Positions 56,083-64,000 of a stretch of 64,000 nt of DNA are shown piece after piece. Location of the stretch: NCBI RefSeq assembly GCF_913776855.1, contig NZ_CAJYQD010000022.1:1-64000 (forward strand), in the 5' to 3' direction. The notes below the pieces were generated by a model. The model saw only the letters and a list, made by a program, of their open reading frames with translations. It ran no database searches and had not been told where the DNA came from. The position numbers and the translations under genes are program-made. The first letter of the stretch is position 1; the number at the start of each line of letters is the position of its first letter. This DNA is from an uncultured Sphingomonas sp. GTDB lineage: Bacteria > Pseudomonadota > Alphaproteobacteria > Sphingomonadales > Sphingomonadaceae.

Positions 56083-56501
56083 CAGTGCTTCCCCACCAGC
56101 AGCCAGGCCCACAGCGCGGCAGTCGCGCACGCGGCGAACACGATCGTCGCGATCGCGCTCTGCCGGTTGCCCTTCAGTTCGAAATTGGCGCCGATATCCA
56201 TGAAGAAATGGCGGATGCCGTTGCCGATATGCTGGAACAGCGCGAAGCTCAGCCCGATCCCGAACAGATAGCCTACCGGTGCGAACGGCCCGGTGAACCA
56301 CGACAGGAAGCGGGCATAGCTGTCCTCGCCCCCCGACAGCGCGGCCAGCCACCACACGAACAGCGCGAGGCCGACCGTGCCCATGGCGACGCCGGTCGCG
56401 CGGTGCAGGATCGACACCAGCATGTTCGGGCCCCAGCGCCAGACCTGGAGATGGGGCGATACGGGGCGATTTTTCGGGCGGACCATGGCCAAGTCGGACA
56501 T
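56082..56501 (-). CDS. sdhC: Succinate dehydrogenase cytochrome b556 subunit
   Basis: The 139-residue protein has the SdhC signature [28 protein letters not shown] (as RPVSPHL and SILHRATG) and [14 protein letters not shown], whose histidine is an axial heme ligand in the family, with three helices. It is the first gene of sdhCDA and is divergent from the globin-fold receptor across 198 nt. Confidence 0.96.
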   Translation of the reverse strand: MSDLAMVRPKNRPVSPHLQVWRWGPNMLVSILHRATGVAMGTVGLALFVWWLAALSGGEDSYARFLSWFTGPFAPVGYLFGIGLSFALFQHIGNGIRHFFMDIGANFELKGNRQSAIATIVFAACATAALWAWLLVGKH

Positions 56502-56699
56502 TCCTCAAAAGCAGCGCGCGCAGCCACGTCGGGCGGATGCGGATTTCCAGCGATTGTGGCCTATCTACGCACCCGCCCCGCCGATGCAAGTCCGCTTGCA
56601 CGAAAGCGCAGCGGCATCGCGAATCCGTACCGGCGGCGGACCCGTGGTCAACCGGCTGTTAACGCCTGCACGCTACCCCGGACGACACAGGGGTCCGCC

Positions 56700-58088
56700 G
56701 TGCCCGTTGCGGATGCCACCGAACAGGGGAAGCGAATCGTGGGGACCAGGAAGCTGCCGGCGCCGGAAAGCGTGAGCCGGACGATCGATCTGCAAGAACG
56801 CCTGCGCCTGTTCAACATCACCGCCGACGACGTCGCCGCCGCCCGCGAACTGTGGACGGTGATCGAACCGCATGCGCGCGAGGTCGCGGCGGCGCACTTC
56901 ACCCAGTCGCAGAAGGTCGGCGGGGCCAATAGTATGCACCGCAACTACGACCGCATGATCGAGCTGGGCGTCGCGTACCTGCGCAATCGCTTCACCAACC
57001 TGACCGGTCTCGCGTGGGTCGAATCGTGCGAGCGGACGGTCGCGAGCGCCTTCGGGGCCGATGTCGCGCTGACCGCGATCCTGTCGATGGGCGATGCCGG
57101 CGCCCGTGCGCTGCTCGACGTAATGCGCCGGGGCATTACCGACGAGGCCGCGTTCCGCTATGCCGCCGAGCTGCTGTTCCGGCTGCGCTCGCTGGAATGC
57201 GAAGTGTTCGTGTCGCTCTACAACGCCTATTTCCAGTTCGACCTGCAGGATTCGCGCGAGCGGCTGGCGCATGAATTCCGCGACAATATCGGCGCCACGG
57301 TCGAGCGGGCGAGCCGCGAGAGCGACACGCTGCGCATCCATGCCAATCGCAGCTCGGCCAATGTCCGCGGGATGCTGGGCAAGGCATCCGAAGTCGCCGC
57401 CGCCGCCGAACAGTCGGCGGTTGCGATGCGCGAAGCCGCCGCCACCTCCGCCGGGCTGATCCGCGCGATCGAGGATGCGCGCATGGAGGTGGAGGCCGCC
57501 GCCGAGATCGCGACCCGCGCATCGGAACAGGCCGGCACCGCCGTCGGCATGTCGGAGGCGCTGTCGGACCATGCCAAGTCGATCGAATCAATCCTGGGCC
57601 TGATCCGCGACATTGCCGGGCAGACCAACCTGCTCGCGCTCAACGCCACGATCGAAGCGGCGCGGGCGGGCGATGCCGGACGCGGCTTTGCCGTGGTCGC
57701 GCAGGAGGTGAAGAGCCTTGCCAGCCAGACCGCGCGCGCGACCGACGACATCGCCGCGAAGATCGCCGCGATCCAGGCCGCGACCCGGTCGACCGTCGAA
57801 ACCAACGCTTCGATCCGCGCGACGGTGACCGAGGTGCAGGAAAGCGCCAACCGCATCCGCAGCGCGATGGAGGTGCAGGCACAGACCGTCACCGCGATCA
57901 CCGCCGCCGTCGACGAAACCGCGCTGGCCGCCGATTCGATGTCGTCGACCATCGCCGCGATCCGCGAGGACACCGAAACAGTGGCATCGGAGATCGACCG
58001 GGTGGGCGACGGATTCAACTCGCTCGACGGCGAACTGGGCGCACTGAAGAACAGCACCGCCGAATTCATCGGCAAGGTTGCGGCCTGA
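56700..58088 (+). CDS. Soluble globin-fold methyl-accepting chemoreceptor
   Basis: The 462-residue cytoplasmic protein has an N-terminal protoglobin-like domain (about 30-185; [21 protein letters not shown] split, [26 protein letters not shown]), and a C-terminal MCP signalling hairpin (about 200-460; [20 protein letters not shown] shown in part, [22 protein letters not shown]). It has no transmembrane helix or HAMP. I do not find the proximal-helix RxxH pattern of HemAT, so heme binding is doubtful. The start is GTG at 56700 with AGGGG seven nt upstream. Confidence 0.88.
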   Translation: MPVADATEQGKRIVGTRKLPAPESVSRTIDLQERLRLFNITADDVAAARELWTVIEPHAREVAAAHFTQSQKVGGANSMHRNYDRMIELGVAYLRNRFTNLTGLAWVESCERTVASAFGADVALTAILSMGDAGARALLDVMRRGITDEAAFRYAAELLFRLRSLECEVFVSLYNAYFQFDLQDSRERLAHEFRDNIGATVERASRESDTLRIHANRSSANVRGMLGKASEVAAAAEQSAVAMREAAATSAGLIRAIEDARMEVEAAAEIATRASEQAGTAVGMSEALSDHAKSIESILGLIRDIAGQTNLLALNATIEAARAGDAGRGFAVVAQEVKSLASQTARATDDIAAKIAAIQAATRSTVETNASIRATVTEVQESANRIRSAMEVQAQTVTAITAAVDETALAADSMSSTIAAIREDTETVASEIDRVGDGFNSLDGELGALKNSTAEFIGKVAA

Positions 58089-58105
58089 CGGGGCGGCGCT
58101 CCTGC

Positions 58106-58179
58106 CCCCGGACCTGGTCCGGGGTTCCGCTCCCTACGGACAGCACCAACAGGAGCGGGACCCCGGATCAGGTCCGGGG
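58106..58179. repeat. Large palindromic REP element
   Basis: CCCCGGACCTGGTCCGGGG (58106-58124) and CCCCGGATCAGGTCCGGGG (58161-58179) are each self-complementary, and GGGGTTCCGCTCC pairs with GGAGCGGGACCCC across the centre, giving a long cruciform between the receptor gene and prmA. Confidence 0.8.
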
Positions 58180-58332
58180 GGATATCGGCACGCAGGGCGT
58201 GTCGTTTCGACAAAGGCCGAGGCGAATTGCCGATGGCGCTACGGCCGTCGCCGACCCCGCGCATTGAATGTGCCCGCGCCCCCGCCTACACCGCCCGGCC
58301 ATGGCAATCCCGACCCTGATCCGGCCCGCACG

Positions 58333-59268
58333 ATGAGCTGGAAACTCACCCTTCCCTGTACCCGCGCCGAAGCGGAAGCGATCGATGCCGCCGAGGATTT
58401 CGGCATCGATCCCGCACCCGTGCTGATGACGACCGAGACGGTCGAGGACGATACCGAGACGTGGCGGCTGGACGCCTATTTCGAAGCGGAACCCGATGCC
58501 GCCGCCATCGCCGCGATCGCCGCGCTGGTGCCAAGCGCCGCCGGCACGCCGCCCGAGGTCGAGGCGCTGGGCGACGAGGATTGGGTGACGATGAGCCAGG
58601 CGGGGCTGGAGCCGCTGCATGTCGGGCGCTTCTTCGTCCACACCGCGGCCCATGCCGATGCGGTGCCGGCGGGTGCGCGGGCGTTCCTGATCGATGCGGG
58701 GCGGGCGTTCGGGACCGGACATCACGAGACGACCAGCGGGTGCCTGGCGATGCTCGACCGGATGACGGGACAGACGTTCGCCAACGTCATCGACCTGGGC
58801 ACCGGGACCGGGCTGCTCGCCTTTGCCGCGCGCGAGCTGTGGCCGGCGGCGCGGGTGATCGCGACCGATATCGATCCGGTGGCAATCGACGTGACCGCCG
58901 AGAATGCGACGCTGAACGCGATCGATCGGGTCGAGCTGGTCGTCGCCGATGGCGCGTTGTCCGACGCGATCACCGCCGCCGCGCCCTATGATTTGCTGAT
59001 CGCCAACATCCTCGCCGGGCCGCTGATGTCGATGGCGCCCGAGGTGGCCGCGATCGCCGCGCCGGGGGCGACGATCGTGCTGGCGGGTTTGCTGGAAACG
59101 CAGCGCGACGAGGTGGTCGCGGCCTATGCGGCGTGTGGCGTCACGCTGGAGGAGGTCGACCGGCGCGGCGACTGGAGCGTGCTGCGGCTGACGGCGGGGG
59201 CGGAACGGTTCGTGCCGACCGCGCCGATCGATCCCAAGGGTCGCGACGGGTGGGCGCTGGATTTGTGA
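58333..59268 (+). CDS. prmA: Ribosomal protein L11 methyltransferase
   Basis: PrmA trimethylates ribosomal protein L11. The 311-residue protein has an N-terminal substrate-recognition domain (about 1-115) and a SAM-dependent domain with AFGTGHHETT, VIDLGTGTGLLAFAA, ATDIDPVAID and NILAGPL. ATG at 58333 follows a repeat-containing leader. It is convergent with phhA. Confidence 0.95.
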   Translation: MSWKLTLPCTRAEAEAIDAAEDFGIDPAPVLMTTETVEDDTETWRLDAYFEAEPDAAAIAAIAALVPSAAGTPPEVEALGDEDWVTMSQAGLEPLHVGRFFVHTAAHADAVPAGARAFLIDAGRAFGTGHHETTSGCLAMLDRMTGQTFANVIDLGTGTGLLAFAARELWPAARVIATDIDPVAIDVTAENATLNAIDRVELVVADGALSDAITAAAPYDLLIANILAGPLMSMAPEVAAIAAPGATIVLAGLLETQRDEVVAAYAACGVTLEEVDRRGDWSVLRLTAGAERFVPTAPIDPKGRDGWALDL

Positions 59269-59274
59269 CCGCCA

Positions 59275-59411
59275 GCTCCTCCCCGCTCGCGGGGAGGGGG
59301 ACCGTTGCGTAGCGGTGGTGGAGTGGGTTGGCTGCGCAACGCAACTGCGCCGTAGGTGGACACCCCCCTCCACCAGCTTCGCTGGTCCCCCTCCCCGTGC
59401 CGGGGAGGATC
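59275..59411. repeat. Inverted repeat region between prmA and phhA
   Basis: CTCCTCCCCGCTCGCGGGGAGG (as arms of under 20) at the left and CCCTCCCCGTGCCGGGGAGG at the right, with GGTGGTGGAGTGGG and CCCCCTCCACCAGCTTCGCTGG facing each other. A composite palindrome filling the gap between convergent stops. Confidence 0.75.
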
Positions 59412-60278
59412 TTAGACTTTCGACCTCGCGTAATCCTGCGTGCCGTGCGTCACCACAATGTCCTCCGGCAGCACTTCGTCCACCGCGATTTCGCGTTCGT
59501 CGCGGATCGCGTCGTACACCGGCGCGAAGTCGGTCTCGACGGTCAGGCGCAGCAGTTCGTCGAAGCCGGGGATGACGAAATAGGTCTGCTGGAAATCGTC
59601 GATGCGGTAATCGGTACGCATCACGCGGGCGAGGTCGAGCATGATCCGGTTGGGGCTGGGGTCGTCGAGCGAGAAACGGGTTTCCGACGCGCTCGACACG
59701 ATGCCCGCGCCATAGATGCGCAAGGCCCCGGCCTCCTGCACCAGCCCGAATTCGACGGTGTACCAATAGAGCCGCGCCAGTTGCTTGAGCGATCCAAGTT
59801 CGAGCGCGCGCAGGCCGCCGCGGCCGTACGCGGCGAGATAGTCGGCGAAGACCGGATCGGCGAGCATCGGCACATGGCCGAACACATCGTGAAAGACGTC
59901 GGGTTCCTGCAGATAGTCGAGCTGGTCGGGGCGGCGGATGAAATTGCCCGCGACGAAGCGGCGATTGGCCATATGAGTGAAGAACACGTCATCGGGCACC
60001 AATCCCGGCACCGCGACGACCCGCCAGCCGGTCAGCGCCTCCAGCCGGTCCGACAGTTCTTCGAAATCGGGAATGCCCGATTCGGACAGTTTGAGCGCAT
60101 CCAGTCCGCGCAGGAACGCGTCGGACGCGCGGCCGGGCAGCAATGCCATTTGTCGCGCGTACAGCGTGTCCCAGGTCGCATGGTCTTCGGCGCTATAGGC
60201 CTCCCAGCCCTGCGGGATCGTCCAGTCGGCATTGGCCCCTGCGGGCGGGCGGTCGAGTACGTGGGTTTCGCTTGCCAT
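59412..60278 (-). CDS. phhA: Phenylalanine 4-monooxygenase
   Basis: This tetrahydropterin-dependent iron hydroxylase turns phenylalanine into tyrosine. The protein (288 aa) has the iron ligands His130 and His135 (VFHDVFGHVPML) and Glu176 (TVEFGLV). It is the short bacterial type without a regulatory ACT domain. Start at 60278. No pterin-4a-carbinolamine dehydratase gene is adjacent. Divergent from the DUF2459 gene across only 24 nt. Confidence 0.96.
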   Translation of the reverse strand: MASETHVLDRPPAGANADWTIPQGWEAYSAEDHATWDTLYARQMALLPGRASDAFLRGLDALKLSESGIPDFEELSDRLEALTGWRVVAVPGLVPDDVFFTHMANRRFVAGNFIRRPDQLDYLQEPDVFHDVFGHVPMLADPVFADYLAAYGRGGLRALELGSLKQLARLYWYTVEFGLVQEAGALRIYGAGIVSSASETRFSLDDPSPNRIMLDLARVMRTDYRIDDFQQTYFVIPGFDELLRLTVETDFAPVYDAIRDEREIAVDEVLPEDIVVTHGTQDYARSKV

Positions 60279-60302
60279 CGCTAAATAGTAGCATGGGAAA
60301 CG

Positions 60303-60959
60303 ATGCGACGGAAATGGCTGCGCCGAATTGCGGGTATGGTGGGCGCGGTGGTGCTGACCCTGTTGCTCTACGTGTTCGCCGGGTTGGTAGGCGGCGCGAT
60401 TCCTGCCGGGGGATCGCCCGCACCGGCGCAGGGCATCCGCATCTATGTCGAGGATAACGGTATCCATACCGGCATCGTCCTGCCCAAGCACGCAGCGGGC
60501 ATGGGCCTCAACGATCTGGTACGGGCCGGCGATCTGGCCGATCAGCACTATGCAGGCCATGGCTGGCTGTCGATCGGCTGGGGCGACCGCGCCTTCTATC
60601 TCGGCACGCCGACCTGGGCCGATGTGAAGCCCGCGACCATTGCCGCCGCCGCGATCGGCAGCGATGCGGTGGTACTGCATGTCGGGCACCTGCCGGAGCC
60701 GGTGGGCGAGCCGGGCGTTTATCCGGTGATGCTGACCCCCGACCAATATCGCCGGCTGGTCACCGCGATCCGGGCAAGCTTTGCCGCAAGGACCGATCCG
60801 GTGCATGGCTATGGGCCGTCCGATGCCTTTTACGTCGCGCGCGGGCGGTACAGCGCGGTCGAGACGTGCAATGCGTGGACCGGGCGGATGCTGCGCGCGG
60901 CCGGCGTGCCGATGGGGCGGTGGACGCCGTTTCCGATCACGGTGACGTCGTGGCTGTAG
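60303..60959 (+). CDS. DUF2459/TIGR02117-family protein
   Basis: The protein (218 aa) has an N-terminal transmembrane or signal segment (IAGMVGAVVLTLLLYVFAGL) and a periplasmic domain with the family features VEDNGIHTGIVLPK, LSIGWGDRAFYLGTPTWAD and SAVETCNAWTGRMLRAAG with a conserved cysteine. The His and Cys placement looks like a NlpC/P60-like fold, but activity is unknown. It overlaps the next gene by 10 nt. Confidence 0.88.
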   Translation: MRRKWLRRIAGMVGAVVLTLLLYVFAGLVGGAIPAGGSPAPAQGIRIYVEDNGIHTGIVLPKHAAGMGLNDLVRAGDLADQHYAGHGWLSIGWGDRAFYLGTPTWADVKPATIAAAAIGSDAVVLHVGHLPEPVGEPGVYPVMLTPDQYRRLVTAIRASFAARTDPVHGYGPSDAFYVARGRYSAVETCNAWTGRMLRAAGVPMGRWTPFPITVTSWL

Positions 60960-61669
60960 AGACTTTGCCCCCGCCGCCGCTCGGCCGGTTCCTGATCGAG
61001 ACGCCGCGTGCCGCGCTGGCGCTGGCGGGTGTGCCGTTCGGCTGGCGACAGGCGATGGCCGGCGTCGCCCGCGCGAACGGGGAACCGGTCATGCTGCTGC
61101 CCGGCCTGTTCAACAGCGACCGGTCGATGACGATCATGGCACGCTATCTGCGCGCGCTGGGCCATGTCCCGCAGGGCTGGGGACTGGGGCGCAATTTCGG
61201 ACAGCGCAGCATCGGGACGGATGCGACCGCGCTGATCGATCGGATCGATGCGGTGGCGCAAGGCACCGGGCGGCCGGTGGCACTGGTCGGGGTCAGCATG
61301 GGCGGCATCATGGCGCGGCTGGCCGCGCATCGCCGGCCGGAACTGATCGAACAGGTGGTGACGGTCGCCAGCCCCTATGCCGGGCCGGCGCGATCGACGC
61401 GGGTGTGGCGGCTGTATGAATGGATCAGCGGCGAATCGGTCGACGACCCCGCCGTGCTGGCGCTGGCCGAAGAGGTGCGCCGGCCGCTGACCGTCCCGGC
61501 GACCGCGATCTGGAGCGCGAGCGACGGGCTGGTCAATGGCCTGGGCTGCCATGTGCCGGGCGAACCGGGGTGCCGCACGGTCGAGGTGGTGAGCAGCCAT
61601 TACGGCGTGCAGACCCGACTGATCGTACTGCGTGCGGTGGCGCAGGCGCTGGCGGGGAATCGGTCGTGA
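60950..61669 (+). CDS. Alpha/beta hydrolase (esterase/lipase)
   Basis: The protein (239 aa) has MLLPGLFNSDRSM (oxyanion loop region), the nucleophile elbow VGVSMGGIMA, TVASPYAGPARS, and a late SSHYGVQT with the probable catalytic His. It resembles lipase-like esterases with a Gly-x-Ser-x-Gly box. The start is GTG at 60950 overlapping the DUF2459 gene. No signal peptide. Substrate unknown. Confidence 0.82.
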   Translation: MAVETLPPPPLGRFLIETPRAALALAGVPFGWRQAMAGVARANGEPVMLLPGLFNSDRSMTIMARYLRALGHVPQGWGLGRNFGQRSIGTDATALIDRIDAVAQGTGRPVALVGVSMGGIMARLAAHRRPELIEQVVTVASPYAGPARSTRVWRLYEWISGESVDDPAVLALAEEVRRPLTVPATAIWSASDGLVNGLGCHVPGEPGCRTVEVVSSHYGVQTRLIVLRAVAQALAGNRS

Positions 61670-61723
61670 GCGCGCCCTCACCCTTCCGCAGATGCGCCTA
61701 GTGGGAAGGGTGAGGGTGACCGA

Positions 61724-61978
61724 TCAATCGTCGCGGCGGCGGTCTTCGCGTTCCTCGCGCTGCCGACGGCGTTCCTCCTTGCGCATCTCGCGGCCTTCGC
61801 GCGCTTCCTTCTTGCGCATCTTGCGGCCGTAATTGCGGTCGGCTTCAGACTGGCTGGTGGTGGTCCAGTCGACCACCTGCGCACCCGCGCGCACCGGCGC
61901 GGTCGCGACGTTCCATACCGTGCTGACGCACCCCCCGGTCAGCGGCGCCACCGCCAACACCATCCACGCCAGTCGCAT
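61724..61978 (-). CDS. Small basic lipoprotein
   Basis: The 84-residue protein has a lipoprotein signal with lipobox LTGGC (about residue 17), then about 20 neutral residues, and a very charged C-terminal half (RKMRKKEAREGREMRKEER), predicted coiled coil. It lies just upstream of nothing on its strand but is read after glpQ (10-nt gap), so probably co-transcribed. Function unknown. Confidence 0.78.
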   Translation of the reverse strand: MRLAWMVLAVAPLTGGCVSTVWNVATAPVRAGAQVVDWTTTSQSEADRNYGRKMRKKEAREGREMRKEERRRQREEREDRRRDD

Positions 61979-61988
61979 CGCATTGTCC

Positions 61989-63014
61989 TCAATAGGGTTT
62001 GTCGCGTATCTGCGCCCCGATTAGCGGGTAATCGGTGAAGAAACCATCGACGCCGGCATCGACCGCGTCGGCAATCTCCTGCCCCACCCGGCCGTGCGTC
62101 GCGGGATCGCCGGGTACGCGATAGGCTTCGGGCAGGAAGAGGTTTTCGGCGCGATAGGTCCACGGATGCACGCGCAGGCCCACGGCGTGGGCGTCGCGCA
62201 CCAGCGGCTTGTCCTTGCCCACCAGCACCTTGTTCGGGCCAATGCCCCAGGCATAGGTCGCCACCGCCTTCAGCCCGGCAGGCGTCGCCATCGTCGCATA
62301 GCTGTCGACCACGTGGTCGGCCGGGCCGCCAGTATCGTTCATCAGCTGGATCAGGCGGATGCGGGTCAGCCGCTTCAGCGCCTTGAGGTTGTTCACCTCG
62401 AACGACTGGATGAAGACCGGCGCCTGCGCGCTGTCCCAGCCGGCGGCGCGCAGTTCGGCGACCAGTCGCGCCTCCATGCGCTGGCCGATCGACGCGAAAT
62501 AGGTCGGGTGCTTGGTTTCGGGATAGATGCCGATCGTGCGGCCGGTTTCGGCCGTGGCGCGCTGGGCGAGCGCGATGACCTCCGCCAGCGTCGGGACCGG
62601 CTGCTGCCCGTCATAGGCCCGGTTACCGGGGCGGAGCATCGGCAGCCGTTCCTTCGCGCGCAGGGTGCGCAGTTCGGCCAGCGTGAAATCCTCGGTGAAC
62701 CAGCCGGTCATCGCCACGCCATCGATATTCTTGGTCGTCCGACGCGTGGCGAATTCGGGATGGTCGGCGACGTTGGTGGTTTCCGAAATCTCGTTCTCGT
62801 GACGGGCGACGAACACATTGTCCTTCGTCAGCACGAGATCGGGTTCGATGAAGTCCGCCCCCTGTTCGATCGCCAGTGCATACGCCGCCAGCGTGTGTTC
62901 GGGGCGCGATCCGCTGGCGCCGCGGTGTGCGATCACGATCGGCGTCCGATCGAGCGGAGCCTCTTGTGCCATCATCGTCGCCCCCAGCATCGCCGCCATC
63001 ACCATCCCCAACAT
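61989..63014 (-). CDS. glpQ: Periplasmic glycerophosphodiester phosphodiesterase
   Basis: GlpQ hydrolyses glycerophosphodiesters to glycerol 3-phosphate and an alcohol. The protein (341 aa) has an N-terminal signal (MLGMVMAAMLGATMMAQ), the metal motif IAHRGASGSRPEHT, FIEPDLVLTKDNVFVARHE and YPETKHPTYF. Length matches GlpQ with its small insertion domain. ATG at 63014. Divergent from the molybdenum enzyme genes across 73 nt. Confidence 0.95.
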   Translation of the reverse strand: MLGMVMAAMLGATMMAQEAPLDRTPIVIAHRGASGSRPEHTLAAYALAIEQGADFIEPDLVLTKDNVFVARHENEISETTNVADHPEFATRRTTKNIDGVAMTGWFTEDFTLAELRTLRAKERLPMLRPGNRAYDGQQPVPTLAEVIALAQRATAETGRTIGIYPETKHPTYFASIGQRMEARLVAELRAAGWDSAQAPVFIQSFEVNNLKALKRLTRIRLIQLMNDTGGPADHVVDSYATMATPAGLKAVATYAWGIGPNKVLVGKDKPLVRDAHAVGLRVHPWTYRAENLFLPEAYRVPGDPATHGRVGQEIADAVDAGVDGFFTDYPLIGAQIRDKPY

Positions 63015-63087
63015 CTGCGACCCTCTCGCAACAGGAAACCCTTTGGTTGGCGAACGTTAGCCCTGACGACCAACGGAGCGCCTCCCC

Positions 63088-63597
63088 ATGCAATTCACCA
63101 TCAACGGACAGCCGTATCAGGCGGAGGCGGACATCCGCACCTCTTTGCTCGACCTGCTGCGCGAACATCTCTCGCTCACCGGCAGCAAGAAGGGCTGCGA
63201 CCACGGCCAGTGCGGCGCCTGCACCGTGCTGGTGAACGGACGCCGCATCAATGCCTGCCTGACGCTTGCCGTGATGCATCAGGATGACGACATCGTGACG
63301 ATCGAGGGGCTGGGCACGCCCGACGACCTGCATCCCTTGCAGGCCGCCTTCGTCAAGCATGACGGATTCCAGTGCGGCTATTGCACGCCGGGGCAGATTT
63401 GTTCGGCAGTCGGGATGCTGGACGAGGTGCAGAAGGGCTGGCCGAGCCATGTCAGCGCCGACCTGAACGATGCCGACTTCACCGACGATGAAATCCGCGA
63501 ACGGATGAGCGGCAATATCTGTCGCTGTTCGGCCTATCCCAACATCGTCGACGCGATCCGCGAAGTCGCCGACGCGAAGGTGGAGGCCACGGCATGA
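63088..63597 (+). CDS. 2Fe-2S subunit of a molybdenum hydroxylase (PaoA-like)
   Basis: The protein (169 aa) carries the two 2Fe-2S clusters of the xanthine oxidase family: plant-type [12 protein letters not shown] with a later Cys in INAC, and CGYCTPGQ plus [11 protein letters not shown]. Unlike E. coli PaoA it has no Tat signal peptide at its start ([17 protein letters not shown]), so the enzyme is probably cytoplasmic. It overlaps the next gene (ATGA). Confidence 0.94.
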   Translation: MQFTINGQPYQAEADIRTSLLDLLREHLSLTGSKKGCDHGQCGACTVLVNGRRINACLTLAVMHQDDDIVTIEGLGTPDDLHPLQAAFVKHDGFQCGYCTPGQICSAVGMLDEVQKGWPSHVSADLNDADFTDDEIRERMSGNICRCSAYPNIVDAIREVADAKVEATA

Positions 63598-64000
63598 AAC
63601 TGTTCGACTACGCCAAGGCCGATAGCGCCGAAGCCGCCGTCCGTGAGGGTTCGGTGCGCGACACCAGGTTCATCGCAGGCGGGACCAACCTGCTCGACCT
63701 GATGAAGTTGCAGATCGAGACGCCGGCACGACTGATCGATATCAGCCGCCTGCCGCTGAACGCGATCGAGGAGGTTGATGGCGGCGGCGTCCGGATCGGC
63801 GCGCTGGTGCCCAATTCGGACCTCGCCGCCTCACCCGTCATCCGCGAGCGTTACGAGGTGCTGAGCCGCGCGCTGCTGGCCGGCGCATCGGGGCAGCTGC
63901 GCAACAAGGCGTCGACCGGCGGCAACCTGCTGCAGCGCACCCGCTGCTATTATTTCTACGAAACGGCGGCACGCTGTAACAAGCGCGTGCCGGGATCGGG
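63594..64000 (+). CDS. FAD subunit of a molybdenum hydroxylase (PaoB-like), truncated by window end
   Basis: The first 135 residues are visible. They show the FAD-binding start [30 protein letters not shown], and [24 protein letters not shown]. The cysteine pattern is like PaoB, where these residues bind an extra 4Fe-4S cluster absent from typical xanthine dehydrogenases. The gene continues beyond 64000, presumably followed by the Mo-binding large subunit. Confidence 0.9.
   Translation, partial: MKLFDYAKADSAEAAVREGSVRDTRFIAGGTNLLDLMKLQIETPARLIDISRLPLNAIEEVDGGGVRIGALVPNSDLAASPVIRERYEVLSRALLAGASGQLRNKASTGGNLLQRTRCYYFYETAARCNKRVPGS

Overview
This 64 kb window is a high-GC alphaproteobacterial chromosome segment, most likely from a sphingomonad (Sphingomonas or a close relative). 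The pointers are a ubiquinone (UbiE/UbiB) pathway, ClpS, a class I PHA synthase with its phasin, an RSH-type (p)ppGpp enzyme, the S20/Fpg/UbiE gene order, many short palindromic GC-rich repeats and very tight ATGA gene overlaps. It reads mostly as ordinary chromosome. I see no prophage, insertion sequence, CRISPR array or rRNA operon, and a single tRNA gene (Arg, CCG).

Layout, left half. At 0-8.9 kb, rpsT and mutM on the minus strand face a nine-gene plus-strand run with overlapping starts and stops: ubiE, ubiB, a membrane protein, coaBC, a lipoprotein hydrolase, dut, a small secreted protein, moeB-like and DsrE-like. At 8.9-14 kb come galU, a metallophosphatase, a small secreted protein with an acidic tail, a secreted M48 protease, an anchored FKBP isomerase and rpsU. 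At 13.9-25.2 kb signalling genes (a CheY protein, a TPR hybrid kinase, an EAL protein, then a kinase overlapping a REC-GGDEF-EAL regulator) bracket the sulfate activation operon cysD-cysNC-cysQ, which has a well-initiated 19-residue micropeptide gene upstream. At 25-38 kb are a cation efflux protein, galM, murA, a DJ-1 relative, clpS, phasin, phaC, an AlaC-like aminotransferase, small membrane proteins, an HxlR regulator and the RSH enzyme.

Right half. tRNA-Arg and dapB-nth are followed by a divergent DUF2306/LytTR pair and a six-gene overlapping operon (crcB, an RluC-like synthase, a PaiB-like protein, a HAD phosphatase, a two-helix membrane protein, ATP12). Next come a lone LacI regulator, the ohr/ohrR peroxide pair with twin palindromic operators, and a DNA-repair operon (radical SAM, hemerythrin, DUF4130-UdgX). 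A mocA-xdhC-ClpP-like block sits between two composite repeat loci. Then come sdhC-sdhD-sdhA without sdhB, a soluble globin-fold methyl-accepting protein, prmA, phhA, a DUF2459/esterase pair, a small lipoprotein, glpQ, and the start of a PaoABC-type molybdenum hydroxylase operon cut by the window end.

Functional themes are translation-coupled housekeeping operons, c-di-GMP signalling, carbon storage as PHA, thiol and peroxide defence, and molybdenum enzyme maturation. No system here is certainly undescribed. The best candidates for new biology are the micropeptide upstream of cysD, a second micro-ORF upstream of the LacI gene, the hemerythrin embedded in the UdgX operon, the repeat-bracketed XdhC block, and a globin-fold receptor that seems to lack the proximal histidine.
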